DNA from: Micromonospora sp. HNM0581
GTDB lineage: Bacteria > Actinomycetota > Actinomycetes > Mycobacteriales > Micromonosporaceae
NCBI RefSeq assembly: GCF_012726175.1
Contig: NZ_JAASAD010000002.1
Location: forward strand, 455,559-519,558
Direction: 5' to 3'
DNA length: 64,000 bases
Shown: piece by piece, positions 16,552 to 23,792 of the stretch
Numbering within the stretch: the first letter of the stretch is position 1
Layout: each line of letters begins with the position of its first letter
Position numbers and translations under genes: made by a program
Notes under the pieces: model-generated
The model's database searches: none
Told to the model about the DNA's origin: nothing
Seen by the model: the letters and a program-made list of their open reading frames with translations, nothing else

Positions 16552-17832
16552 TTAGATAAAGAAGCTGTGAGTTGGCGTTGGCAGGACGGCGCGGAGGTCA
16601 TCGATCCATATCCGCACCTCGTCCATGCGCCCGTCGGCGCGGAGTCGTTCAATTTCTCTGAATAGCCGGTTGAAGAAGAAGCCCCTGCCATTGCTTGGGC
16701 AATAAGTCTGATAGCACGCTGTTTCCCGAGCCAGCTGAAGAACTGACTGCCGGCGCTCCCCAGCCCACAAGTCGTCAATGCTCGCCTCAGCTACATTGCC
16801 GATGAAATAGTCGGGGTTGCCGTAGCGGTCGGAACAAGCCACCATGTCGCCGTTCGGCGTAACCTCTCCGAACAGGCCGGCCGCAATGCATCCCCGGTCG
16901 TCTCGTTCAGCGGGTGGTGCCGGATTAGCCGACTGATCGGGAACAACGACATCGATGCCGGAGTCGACGAGTGCCTGACGTAACGGGGCACCAGGGCCTA
17001 CGACCGAAAGGAACTTGTCAAGCGTGTCGTTCCGAATGTCGATCTGCGCCGTATAGAACGGAAAGGCTGGGCGGAAGATGGCGTAGTCGATGCCTCCACT
17101 GCCCTGCGACTCGCAGAGCTGCGCCAAGTATCGGGCGGTGGGCTCCAAGTCGCCGATGTTACCCTCGTCCACTACGACCGATACGCCGACGAGCGTGCCG
17201 GACCGCCGTTCGCTTCGCATCCGGGCTAGTTCCGCCAAGTTCTGGAGAACCCGGCTGCCGAAATTGCGACGAGGATCGTAATCGTGGTATTTGGCGTGCA
17301 CATCGCCCGTGACGGCGTTGAGGCTTACGCGGATGAATACGAGGTTGGCGTCGAAAAGGGCCGCTGCCCGCTCAGCATTGAGCAGGCTTCCATTGGTGAA
17401 CAAACACTGGGACAGGCCGAGCCGGTCGGCCTTGACGGCCGCCGGGTAGAGAAGCGGATTCATTGTCGGCTCGCCGCCGACCCACATGATGCCGACCTTG
17501 TGCTCCGCCAGGTTCGTCAGCACCCGATCGAGTTTGGTGTCACGTATGACAGTCAGCGGCGTGGCTCTCGGGTGGCTGAAGACGTCGGCGTCAGACCATT
17601 CTTCGCGAGCGCTACGGCAGCTACACCAACGACAGGCGAAGTTGCACAGGTACGTCGGTGACAGCTCGACATGAAGGGGCTTCACTTCGTCATACCGTCC
17701 GGCGAGCACCAGCTGCACCCGGTCGTGCCAGAAGACCCACTGGCCCGCTTCCTTGCGCGCCCGGTCGAACTCGTCCCGCCTACCATAGCCAGCAACCTTG
17801 TCAGGTAGTGGCCAGCGTTCGCGCTCGGTCAC
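16552..17832 (-). CDS. Radical SAM enzyme with SPASM-like tail (second copy)
   Basis: This 426-residue protein has the radical SAM cluster motif CNFACRWC at residues 63-70 (Cys63, 67, 70) and the SAM-binding IMWVGGEPTMNP (the GGEP motif). The C-terminal auxiliary-cluster region contains Cys in GCIAAGLFGE, MVACSDRYGNPDY and ACYQTYC (Cx4C), resembling SPASM/twitch domains that bind extra Fe-S clusters in peptide-modifying enzymes. It is paralogous to the gene just upstream, sharing W.HW/WH..L.L.GRY, SD.YGNP.Y and the ending HSFFI. The GTG start at 17832 has AGGAGCGAAG directly before it. It most likely modifies a peptide or amino acid by radical chemistry. Confidence 0.85.
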   Translation of the reverse strand: MTERERWPLPDKVAGYGRRDEFDRARKEAGQWVFWHDRVQLVLAGRYDEVKPLHVELSPTYLCNFACRWCSCRSAREEWSDADVFSHPRATPLTVIRDTKLDRVLTNLAEHKVGIMWVGGEPTMNPLLYPAAVKADRLGLSQCLFTNGSLLNAERAAALFDANLVFIRVSLNAVTGDVHAKYHDYDPRRNFGSRVLQNLAELARMRSERRSGTLVGVSVVVDEGNIGDLEPTARYLAQLCESQGSGGIDYAIFRPAFPFYTAQIDIRNDTLDKFLSVVGPGAPLRQALVDSGIDVVVPDQSANPAPPAERDDRGCIAAGLFGEVTPNGDMVACSDRYGNPDYFIGNVAEASIDDLWAGERRQSVLQLARETACYQTYCPSNGRGFFFNRLFREIERLRADGRMDEVRIWIDDLRAVLPTPTHSFFI

Positions 17833-17849
17833 CTTCGCTCCTGCCAGGG

Positions 17850-19328
17850 TTAGACGAAAAAGGAATGGCCCAGCGGATAGGTGACCTCCCGAAGGTCGTC
17901 GACCCACTGCCGGACGACATCCATTTGGCCGGCCTTGCGATATGCCTCGATCTGGTGGAATACCCGGTTGTGGTGATGGCCACGGGAGTTGTGCGGGCAG
18001 GTGGTCTTGAAGCACTCCCGCGCGTTTACCTGGTCCAGCACCGCGCGACGGCGGTCTGAGCGCCAAATCTCTTCGAGGCTGGTCTCAAAGATGTTGCCGA
18101 TCGTGTATTCGGGGTTGCCGTATGAGTCCGAGCACAGCTGGATGTCTCCATTGTGCCGGATCTCGCCGTACAGGCCGTAGGAGAGACAGGATCCGTCGGA
18201 GTAAGTGTCCGGCTCCGGCGGCGGGTCGAATGAATCCTTGATCAGGACGAGCGGAATACCCAGGTCGTCGATGATTCTCCATGCCTCGCCACCCTCAGTA
18301 ACGAGATCCAGCGCGCGGCGTGTGGTGTCCTCCTTGAGGCGTGCCCACTGCTGGTCGAAGTGCTGGTAGTTCATTACGGGGCGCGCGATCACATAGTCGA
18401 TGCCGGGGCCTGCGGCGTCGACAACGTCGCGGATGAGTTCGGCCGCCGCCACAACGTCGTCAAGATTCCGTTCGTCGACGATGAGGGAGATGCCAACGAG
18501 CGTCCGGGCGCCCCTTTGGAGTTTCCGGCGCGCAAGGTCTTTCATGTTCTGCTTGGCCCGCTCGAAGTAGTCCCAGCCCTTTGGATATCCGTGGAACTTC
18601 CTGTATGCCTCTTCCGTTCCGCAGTTGAGACTGACGCGGACGAGAATGGGGTCCGTGTCCAGGCATTCGTCGGAGTCGAGAAAGACTCCGTTCGTAAGGA
18701 AGCTCGACGTGATGCCCTTGCTGCGTGCGTAGCGCATCCCGTCGTACGTGTACGGATTCGCGGTCGGGTCTCCACCGCCCCACACGATGCCCATCTGATC
18801 GTCGGCGCGGTGCTCCCCGAGTTGATCGATCACACGGCGTAGGCCATGCGCGTCCATCGTGTTCTTCTTCTCGACCTCGGTGTTGTGTTCCCAGGTGCCG
18901 CCTTCGACCCATTTCGTCCGAGTGACCCGCCTGCTGCAGTGTGGGCACATGAAGTTGCAGACGAGCGTGAAGATGCCCTCGAAGTGCGCCGGTGGGACGT
19001 CATGGTAACGGCCCTCCAGAATGAGGTCGGTCCGCGTCTTCCAATGCACCCACTGGGCCATGTACTTGGGTGCCTTGACGAATTCCGAGTAGGTGCCGTA
19101 TCGGCCAACCTGATCGGGCATTGGGTACTGGGTACGTCCCGCGATTCGAGGAAGCCAAGCCCCCGGGGTCGGTTGGAGCAATTCCTCGTTGGAGAACAGC
19201 GCCTCATGGTCGCTGACTTGTAGAACCTGCCGACCGGCGATGCTCCCAACGGGTCGGAGCGGTGACGGATCATTGGCTGCGATGATCGGTAGGCGGCGGG
19301 TGGGTACACGTTCGGCGCTCTCTGTCAT
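17850..19328 (-). CDS. Radical SAM enzyme with SPASM-like tail (first copy)
   Basis: The 492-residue protein has CNFMCPHC at residues 124-131 (Cys124, 128, 131), the GGGDPTANP SAM-binding loop, and C-terminal Cys in GSCLSYGLYGE, IQLCSDSYGNPEY and ECFKTTC. It differs from its paralog by an N-terminal extension of about 60 residues that could bind a peptide substrate. Both proteins end in HSFF plus a hydrophobic residue. The ATG at 19328 is preceded by GGAGCGAGGAC; longer in-frame versions run into the preceding gene and are low-complexity. It follows the PP-loop gene by 25 bp. Confidence 0.85.
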   Translation of the reverse strand: MTESAERVPTRRLPIIAANDPSPLRPVGSIAGRQVLQVSDHEALFSNEELLQPTPGAWLPRIAGRTQYPMPDQVGRYGTYSEFVKAPKYMAQWVHWKTRTDLILEGRYHDVPPAHFEGIFTLVCNFMCPHCSRRVTRTKWVEGGTWEHNTEVEKKNTMDAHGLRRVIDQLGEHRADDQMGIVWGGGDPTANPYTYDGMRYARSKGITSSFLTNGVFLDSDECLDTDPILVRVSLNCGTEEAYRKFHGYPKGWDYFERAKQNMKDLARRKLQRGARTLVGISLIVDERNLDDVVAAAELIRDVVDAAGPGIDYVIARPVMNYQHFDQQWARLKEDTTRRALDLVTEGGEAWRIIDDLGIPLVLIKDSFDPPPEPDTYSDGSCLSYGLYGEIRHNGDIQLCSDSYGNPEYTIGNIFETSLEEIWRSDRRRAVLDQVNARECFKTTCPHNSRGHHHNRVFHQIEAYRKAGQMDVVRQWVDDLREVTYPLGHSFFV

Positions 19329-19353
19329 GTCCTCGCTCCAGAAGATTGAAGGG

Positions 19354-20556
19354 CTAACGCGAAACCCATCCGTGCTTGTCCAGCACCTCGCACACGTCAC
19401 AGGTGCCTCGCCATAAATCCTGGCTGTCCGGCTGGTCGCGAACGCTGGCACCGCAGTTTTCGCACTTGAGGAAGCGCGGGGGCTGCTGCGCGACGCGCCT
19501 CGCGTGTGCGGTAAACATCCAGGTCTCAATGCCCGGCCAATGCCACTGGAGCTGGTCGGCCAGGTAGTAGAGGTAGTTCCGATCGCTTGGGTTGAACTCC
19601 CACTGGTTCGGTTCTGTCTGTTTCGGCGCGTGGCCAGTCTTATGGAGGTAGTACAGGTGCAGCTCGCGCTTCGGCACGAATGCCAGAGGAAAAACGTAGT
19701 CATATGGCCCAACCGGGCGAGCCGGAATTCCGCTCATATCGAACCCGACAGTATAAGAGTTTAAGAGGCCCGCGAGCAGATCCGTCGTGTGTAAGCCAAG
19801 GGCCACTGTGGATGAATTTACTTCGTCGGCATGGACCTCAAGGACGCGGCGGGTTGTGTGGTGGTCGACATACATTGCGGCGTGGGCGTCGTCGGTTTCC
19901 ATCAGATGCATGAGGATCTGAGCGATTGGACGATTCAAGTTGAAAACGTCTTCGGCATAGCCGGGCTCAAGGACTTTATGCGAGACCTCGTGCCGTTCGG
20001 CAAGGCCCCTTGCGAAGTCAAACGTCTCCGACCATTTGCTGTCGAAGTCCTGGAAGGTTGCCGCATGTATTTCCAGCCCGGGGCACGCGGCGTCGCGGTA
20101 TGCGGCCAACAGCATCAGGAGGGACCCGCTATCGACACCTCCTGAAAGGCCGAGCACAACAGAAGAAGTTGGACGCAGGAGGGAAAATTGATCGATCGTC
20201 TCGCGCACTACCGTTGCCACGCGATCGGCGACGCCGGGGACATCCAGCGCGGTGCGCTCCATGCTGAGGCTTCCGTTCGCAGCCAAGGCCAGCCGTCTAT
20301 GGACGTAGGGTCTGCTGCTGTCGCGGCTTTCGAACAGCTTCCGGATCCCCGCGATGTCGTAACCCTCGATCAGCTTGGCGAGGTAGGAGCGGTTGGGATC
20401 CAAGACATGATCGTCCGCGACGATGGACGACTCGTCGCAGAAGGTCAGCACCGAGTTCGGCGGGATGGCGTTGCGCAGAAGAGTGGCTGCCACAGTGTCG
20501 CCCGGTCGCTGCACGAGCGTATGCAGACCGCCGCGCCGGTCAAGTAAGGAAAACAT
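19354..20556 (-). CDS. PP-loop ATP pyrophosphatase with C-terminal Zn ribbon
   Basis: This 400-residue protein has the PP-loop SGGVDS at residues 138-143 after a VVLGL strand, which marks N-type ATP pyrophosphatases (AsnB, NAD synthetase, tRNA thiolation enzymes). The glutaminase domain of asparagine synthetase is absent. Residues about 10-70 (TVAATLLRNAIPPNSVL) recall a ThiS/ubiquitin-like beta-grasp fold but lack a terminal Gly-Gly. The C-terminus carries CENCGA and CDVC, a zinc-ribbon pair like that of TtuA/Ncs6 thiolases. I infer adenylation of a carbonyl, followed by sulfur or amine transfer. It sits 100 bp downstream of the peptide gene, after a hairpin. Confidence 0.7.
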   Translation of the reverse strand: MFSLLDRRGGLHTLVQRPGDTVAATLLRNAIPPNSVLTFCDESSIVADDHVLDPNRSYLAKLIEGYDIAGIRKLFESRDSSRPYVHRRLALAANGSLSMERTALDVPGVADRVATVVRETIDQFSLLRPTSSVVLGLSGGVDSGSLLMLLAAYRDAACPGLEIHAATFQDFDSKWSETFDFARGLAERHEVSHKVLEPGYAEDVFNLNRPIAQILMHLMETDDAHAAMYVDHHTTRRVLEVHADEVNSSTVALGLHTTDLLAGLLNSYTVGFDMSGIPARPVGPYDYVFPLAFVPKRELHLYYLHKTGHAPKQTEPNQWEFNPSDRNYLYYLADQLQWHWPGIETWMFTAHARRVAQQPPRFLKCENCGASVRDQPDSQDLWRGTCDVCEVLDKHGWVSR

Positions 20557-20597
20557 GGCAACCCTTCCGTATGGGAGTGAGAACTGGCCTGAGCGTC

Positions 20598-20627
20598 GGT
20601 GGGGCGCCGTGACAACGGCACCCCACC
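20598..20627 (-). terminator. Hairpin after the peptide gene (attenuator or partial terminator)
   Basis: Two 13-base arms (20598-20610 and 20615-20627) pair with a single G-T position around a 4-base loop, in the 99-bp gap between the peptide gene and the PP-loop gene. Such hairpins after precursor genes in peptide natural product operons make precursor transcript more abundant than enzyme transcript. No T-tract follows. Confidence 0.65.
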
Positions 20628-20655
20628 GCCTACTCGTTGCGATAGGGATCAGCTG

Positions 20656-20808
20656 TCACTTGCTCGCGCGTGGATCCGCGCAGCAGGTGCGGAAGCGGAT
20701 CAGATCCGCGTCTCGCTTGACGGCCACCTCACGTAGAGCGGCGACCAGGCTGGTCGGCGTGCCTCCCGAGGTCTGCGTTGGTACACGAGTTTCGACGATC
20801 ACCGACAC
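20656..20808 (-). CDS. Candidate precursor peptide of the island operon
   Basis: A 50-residue frame starts at GTG 20808 with an excellent GAAGGAG site 5-7 bases upstream; an in-frame ATG at 20823 would give 55 residues but has no such site. The N-terminal part (MSVIVETRVPTQTSGG) and a helix (SLVAALREVAVKRDADL) would form a leader, and the C-terminus reads LIRFRTCCADPRASK, with adjacent Cys, Arg and Asp-Pro. It lies between two oxygenase genes and the PP-loop and radical SAM genes on the same strand, and a strong hairpin follows. This is the arrangement expected of a RiPP precursor. I know of no family match. The alternative is an unrelated small protein. Confidence 0.65.
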   Translation of the reverse strand: MSVIVETRVPTQTSGGTPTSLVAALREVAVKRDADLIRFRTCCADPRASK

Positions 20809-20881
20809 GTGTTCTCCTTCCATTCGCAGGGAGACGGCCGTTATCGGCCGCCGTCACGGTGCCATCGTCAGGTGGCGCTGC

Positions 20882-21739
20882 TCACGCGCGATCCGGCCGC
20901 TCGTCGGCCGCCCCGACGTTGCGCAACCAGCGGCGGGGGCCGAGCCCGCAGCCACCGACAGGCAGGTCTTCCCGCCAGTTCACAATCGTCGTGTCAGCCA
21001 GCCCCTGGTTGGGCCGGCCCAGAAAGCTCCGCATCTCAGTGGGGAGACGGTTCAGCTGATCGGCTTCCGGCTCCGGTACTGGGCTCGTCGGTCGCGCCCA
21101 GGCTGGCCGATAGGAGACCGCCATCAACGCTCGACTGGTGTCCGAGATGTTCGGGCCGACGCCATGAAAGATCCGTTGGTTGATGATCACGGCGTCTCCG
21201 GCCTCACAGGTGATGACCTGCTCGTCGGCGTCTGATCGGATCCGGCCGTAGGGCATCGCGTCCATGTGCAGGCTCAGGTGAGAGAACGGGACCACCCGCA
21301 GAGGCGCTCGCTCTGGTGTCAGGTCATTCAGGTAGTAAAGGAGCCGAACGAGTACGGGCGGTGTTCCGGCGGCACCGAGGATGTTCGAACCGTACGGGTG
21401 GCTGTCGGTGTGCAGGGGCATTCCGGCGTAGCCGGGATCGGAACGGGAGTAGCTCACGCCGACGCAGATCAGCTCATCGCCGAACAAGTCAGCGAGGAAA
21501 GCCGTCGCGGCGGGGTGGCGAATCAGCTGCCAGACGGCGGAGAGCTCCGACCACTGAACTCCGTGCGCATACCACTGCTTGTCGGTGTAGCTGGACTGCT
21601 TCAGCTCGATGTCTTCCACCGCGTCGCGCAGCTCGGTCAGATGGTCGGAATCGAGGAGACCGGGCAGGACCGTGTAACCCTGAAGCTCCAGCTCTTTGAC
21701 GCGGGTCGGAGCGTGGATCGTCGACACGGCACCCGTCAT
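20882..21739 (-). CDS. Phytanoyl-CoA dioxygenase (PhyH)-like oxygenase
   Basis: The 285-residue protein has the non-haem iron triad: H110 and D112 in MPLHTDSHPYG and H192 in RIFHGVGPNI, with R203 (TSRALMAVSY) placed to bind 2-oxoglutarate. N-terminal GYTVLPGLLDSDHLTELRD matches PhyH-type enzymes. It should hydroxylate or otherwise oxidise a small molecule or residue using Fe(II), oxygen and 2-oxoglutarate. Its ATG overlaps the stop of the TauD-like gene (ATGA), so the two oxygenases are translationally coupled. It is 73 bp upstream of the candidate precursor gene. Confidence 0.8.
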   Translation of the reverse strand: MTGAVSTIHAPTRVKELELQGYTVLPGLLDSDHLTELRDAVEDIELKQSSYTDKQWYAHGVQWSELSAVWQLIRHPAATAFLADLFGDELICVGVSYSRSDPGYAGMPLHTDSHPYGSNILGAAGTPPVLVRLLYYLNDLTPERAPLRVVPFSHLSLHMDAMPYGRIRSDADEQVITCEAGDAVIINQRIFHGVGPNISDTSRALMAVSYRPAWARPTSPVPEPEADQLNRLPTEMRSFLGRPNQGLADTTIVNWREDLPVGGCGLGPRRWLRNVGAADERPDRA

Positions 21740-22698
21740 TGCGTCTCCACCTTCCTCATGACCTTCGTGCGTCGCAGTTCCCTGGTGGACGCCGCGGGAT
21801 TCCGGATCGGTGTTCGAGCATGCAGGCACCGGCCGTTGTCGATCAGCATCAGATCACCGGCCTGGAGATGGATGCGGACGACGCCCTTGCAGTTTTCGAC
21901 CAGCTGCTCGAACGCCACCATGTCGTCGAGGCAGCTGGCCGGCAAGGGGGCGAGACCCTCCGCGTGCGAGAGCGCCGCCGTGTACCGAAGCCAACGAATA
22001 TGAAGCGTCGCCAAGTTGATCGCGGGTTCCCAGTGGATCCCACCGCCCAACTCGTCCGCGATCCGCCAGGGCAGAGCTTGTGCGGCGAGGCGTTTTACCA
22101 CGCGTCCGTTCGGGCCCGCCGTCGCTTCCTCCAGCAACGTCGCGACGTCCAGCAGCCGGGATTCTCCGTCCTGGCTTTGATCCGGTCGCACGCAGAAGAG
22201 GCAGGTGTAGTCGTTGGGCTGGGGCCAGTCGGTGCCATCGGTATGCAGAAACTCGTTGAGGACCTGCCCGGCGACCGCGCGGTCCCTGGAAGGAACAATG
22301 TGGCGTACGACCCGGCTCCAGGGCTGTCGGTAGGGCTCGACGAGTAGACCCAGGGTTGCGCTGACCGCGACCAGGAGCGGCGTCGCTCGACTTGCGGGAA
22401 GGCCACGGACGATCGTGAACCAGGGCGGGTCGGCAAGCCGCTTGGCTACCTCTTCGACTAGGTCGTCGAACGCGTTGCCTGCCGCTTCTCGAACGGATGC
22501 GACGATCGCGTCCTGGTAGGCGGGCTCGGCGAGGGCTTTGTCATCGATCTCAATCGAGGCGAGGGCGCGGCCGAGGTGGGCTGACTGAGCTGATCGGGTG
22601 GTGAGAAGAGGTACGCCGCCGACTACGGTCACGCTCGTCCGCCCCTCGCTCAGACCGCTACGTGTCCGAGACCGTACCAAGCGTGACGGTGTCGACAC
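21736..22698 (-). CDS. TauD/clavaminate synthase-like iron/2-oxoglutarate dioxygenase
   Basis: The 320-residue protein carries H152 and D154 in NEFLHTDGTDWP, the distal H293 in NGRCLHARTPI, and an Arg pair at 309-310 (TRELRRTKV) for 2-oxoglutarate. This is the motif set of the TauD/TfdA/clavaminate synthase group, which hydroxylates or desaturates amino acid-like substrates. It follows the reductase-like gene by 85 bp and overlaps the PhyH-like gene start by four bases. Together these imply two successive oxidations in the pathway. Confidence 0.8.
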   Translation of the reverse strand: MSTPSRLVRSRTRSGLSEGRTSVTVVGGVPLLTTRSAQSAHLGRALASIEIDDKALAEPAYQDAIVASVREAAGNAFDDLVEEVAKRLADPPWFTIVRGLPASRATPLLVAVSATLGLLVEPYRQPWSRVVRHIVPSRDRAVAGQVLNEFLHTDGTDWPQPNDYTCLFCVRPDQSQDGESRLLDVATLLEEATAGPNGRVVKRLAAQALPWRIADELGGGIHWEPAINLATLHIRWLRYTAALSHAEGLAPLPASCLDDMVAFEQLVENCKGVVRIHLQAGDLMLIDNGRCLHARTPIRNPAASTRELRRTKVMRKVETQ

Positions 22699-22783
22699 AA
22701 TCGACGTCTATCGAGTGATCAGCTTCTGAGATCCTGCCGATGAGGAACGACAAGGGTTTCTCTTCAGTTGCGGAGAGGATGGC

Positions 22784-23665
22784 TCATGTGGACTGTTGCA
22801 GGGCTCCCGAAGCCGACGCCCCAGAAGCTCGCTGAGCACCCGCGGCGGCGGAACCCATGAACTCACGGACGCCCCGAAGGCGGGTACGCAGCACGGACCT
22901 CGCCCGGTCGATCCGCAGGCGGACGTCCGTGGGCCTCGGTGAGCAAAGGTCTTTGACGGTTCCAGCAGACAGGCGGGCGGAGTCGAGACCGGCGTGGCGC
23001 GCGATGAGCACGCCGAGTTCATAGCGGCTGACTGCGTCCGCACCAGCCACGTTGAGGATGCCGGAATACGGTTCTGCGGCGAGTTCAAGCAGCGCGTCCG
23101 CCAGGTCGTCAACGTGGATCGGCGCACGCACCTCGTCTGTGAACAAGACGGCATCAGCATCACCGGAGACGAGCCTGTGGACAAGTGCCTCGTGCGCGCT
23201 CTGACCGTCCCCCACGATGAGCGAGGTCCGCACGATGGCCGCAGCCGGTGCGACTGCCCGGACTGCGGTCTCCGCTGCAGCCTTGGCAGAACCGTAGTAG
23301 TAGACCGGATCGGGGGCTGCGCCTTCGTCGTAGTACACGTCCTTTCCAGAGAACAAGGCGTCGCTGGAGACGTGCACGAGTCGCGCCCCGACGTCAGCAG
23401 CGGCCCTCGCAACGTGCGCCGCTCCGTCCGCGACGGCATGCCAGTCCTCCCGCCCGGCCGCGGTATGAACAACGACGTCAGGACAGACGCACCGCACCGT
23501 GTCGCGGACCGCCGACAAGTCCCGAATGTCGAGCCGGTGATCAGCTGGACCGGAAGCCGTTGTGTGGTAGGTGCCGATCACCTGCCATCCCGCTGCCGCT
23601 GCGCGTACCGCTACTCGCCTGCCAAGGTGCCCGCTCGTGCCCGTGATCAAGATGCGGCTTGTCAT
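22784..23665 (-). CDS. RmlD-like NAD(P)-dependent reductase/epimerase (extended SDR)
   Basis: The 293-residue protein opens with ILITGTSGHLGRRVAVRAAA, a Rossmann GxxGxxG motif, and has DVVVHTAAGRED, then VHVSSDALFSG and the catalytic YxxxK in YYGSAKAAAE. This combination matches dTDP-4-dehydrorhamnose reductase-like extended short-chain dehydrogenases. GGGAGG lies 8 bases before the ATG. It is the first gene of the minus-strand operon, divergent from the phage capsid gene, so the operon promoter should lie in 23,666-23,740. A role in reducing a carbonyl of the product is inferred only from context. Confidence 0.8.
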   Translation of the reverse strand: MTSRILITGTSGHLGRRVAVRAAAAGWQVIGTYHTTASGPADHRLDIRDLSAVRDTVRCVCPDVVVHTAAGREDWHAVADGAAHVARAAADVGARLVHVSSDALFSGKDVYYDEGAAPDPVYYYGSAKAAAETAVRAVAPAAAIVRTSLIVGDGQSAHEALVHRLVSGDADAVLFTDEVRAPIHVDDLADALLELAAEPYSGILNVAGADAVSRYELGVLIARHAGLDSARLSAGTVKDLCSPRPTDVRLRIDRARSVLRTRLRGVREFMGSAAAGAQRASGASASGALQQST

Positions 23666-23701
23666 GATCGTAGCCCTCCCTGTCGCCGTTGAAACGAGCC
23701 C

Positions 23702-23709
23702 TGTTCCGC
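23702..23709 (+). repeat. 8-bp direct repeat at right edge of island (copy 2)
   Basis: TGTTCCGC matches 4804-4811 at the other side of the island. It precedes the GCTGGCTGCGGGCCGG leader of the capsid gene, which is the first recognisable phage DNA on this side. Confidence 0.25.
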
Positions 23710-23740
23710 GCTGCGTTAGTCTGGGCGCTGTACCGCCGAT

Positions 23741-23756
23741 GCTGGCTGCGGGCCGG
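23741..23756 (+). promoter_or_regulatory. Leader element GCTGGCTGCGGGCCGG before capsid gene
   Basis: The 16-base element is identical to 32584-32599, before the tail tube gene; a looser similarity (GTAY..GCC) extends upstream in both. Both copies lie 31-52 bases before highly expressed structural genes. It may be part of a late promoter, an RNA leader or a translation enhancer. Confidence 0.5.
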
Positions 23757-23792
23757 TCGGGATGAGATCCCTACCGTGCTGAGGAGCCGACG

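Larger units (their letters stand above)
4785..23700. mobile_element. Cargo island of non-phage genes inserted in the prophage head module
   Basis: Between the MGCNCG-type gene and the major capsid gene lie some 18.9 kb with no phage-like product. The genes encode a hydrolase, lipoprotein, acetyltransferase, permease, regulator and kinase, then an apparent peptide-natural-product operon. In comparable phages the protease and capsid genes are adjacent, so this segment looks inserted. Several genes, notably the PP-loop and radical SAM genes, are visibly less GC-rich than the phage genes. No transposase or integrase is present inside. The exact ends are uncertain; an 8-bp direct repeat TGTTCCGC at 4804-4811 and 23702-23709 marks one possible pair of edges. 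Confidence 0.7.

Noticed and set aside
19354..20556. Asparagine synthetase B
   Set aside because: No N-terminal glutaminase domain with catalytic Cys2, and the protein has a C-terminal zinc ribbon instead, so the name would mislead.
13923..23665. Lanthipeptide or PEARL (tRNA-dependent amino acid addition) cluster
   Set aside because: No LanB-, LanM- or PEARL-type dehydratase/ligase is encoded, despite the presence of a peptide and a SerRS.
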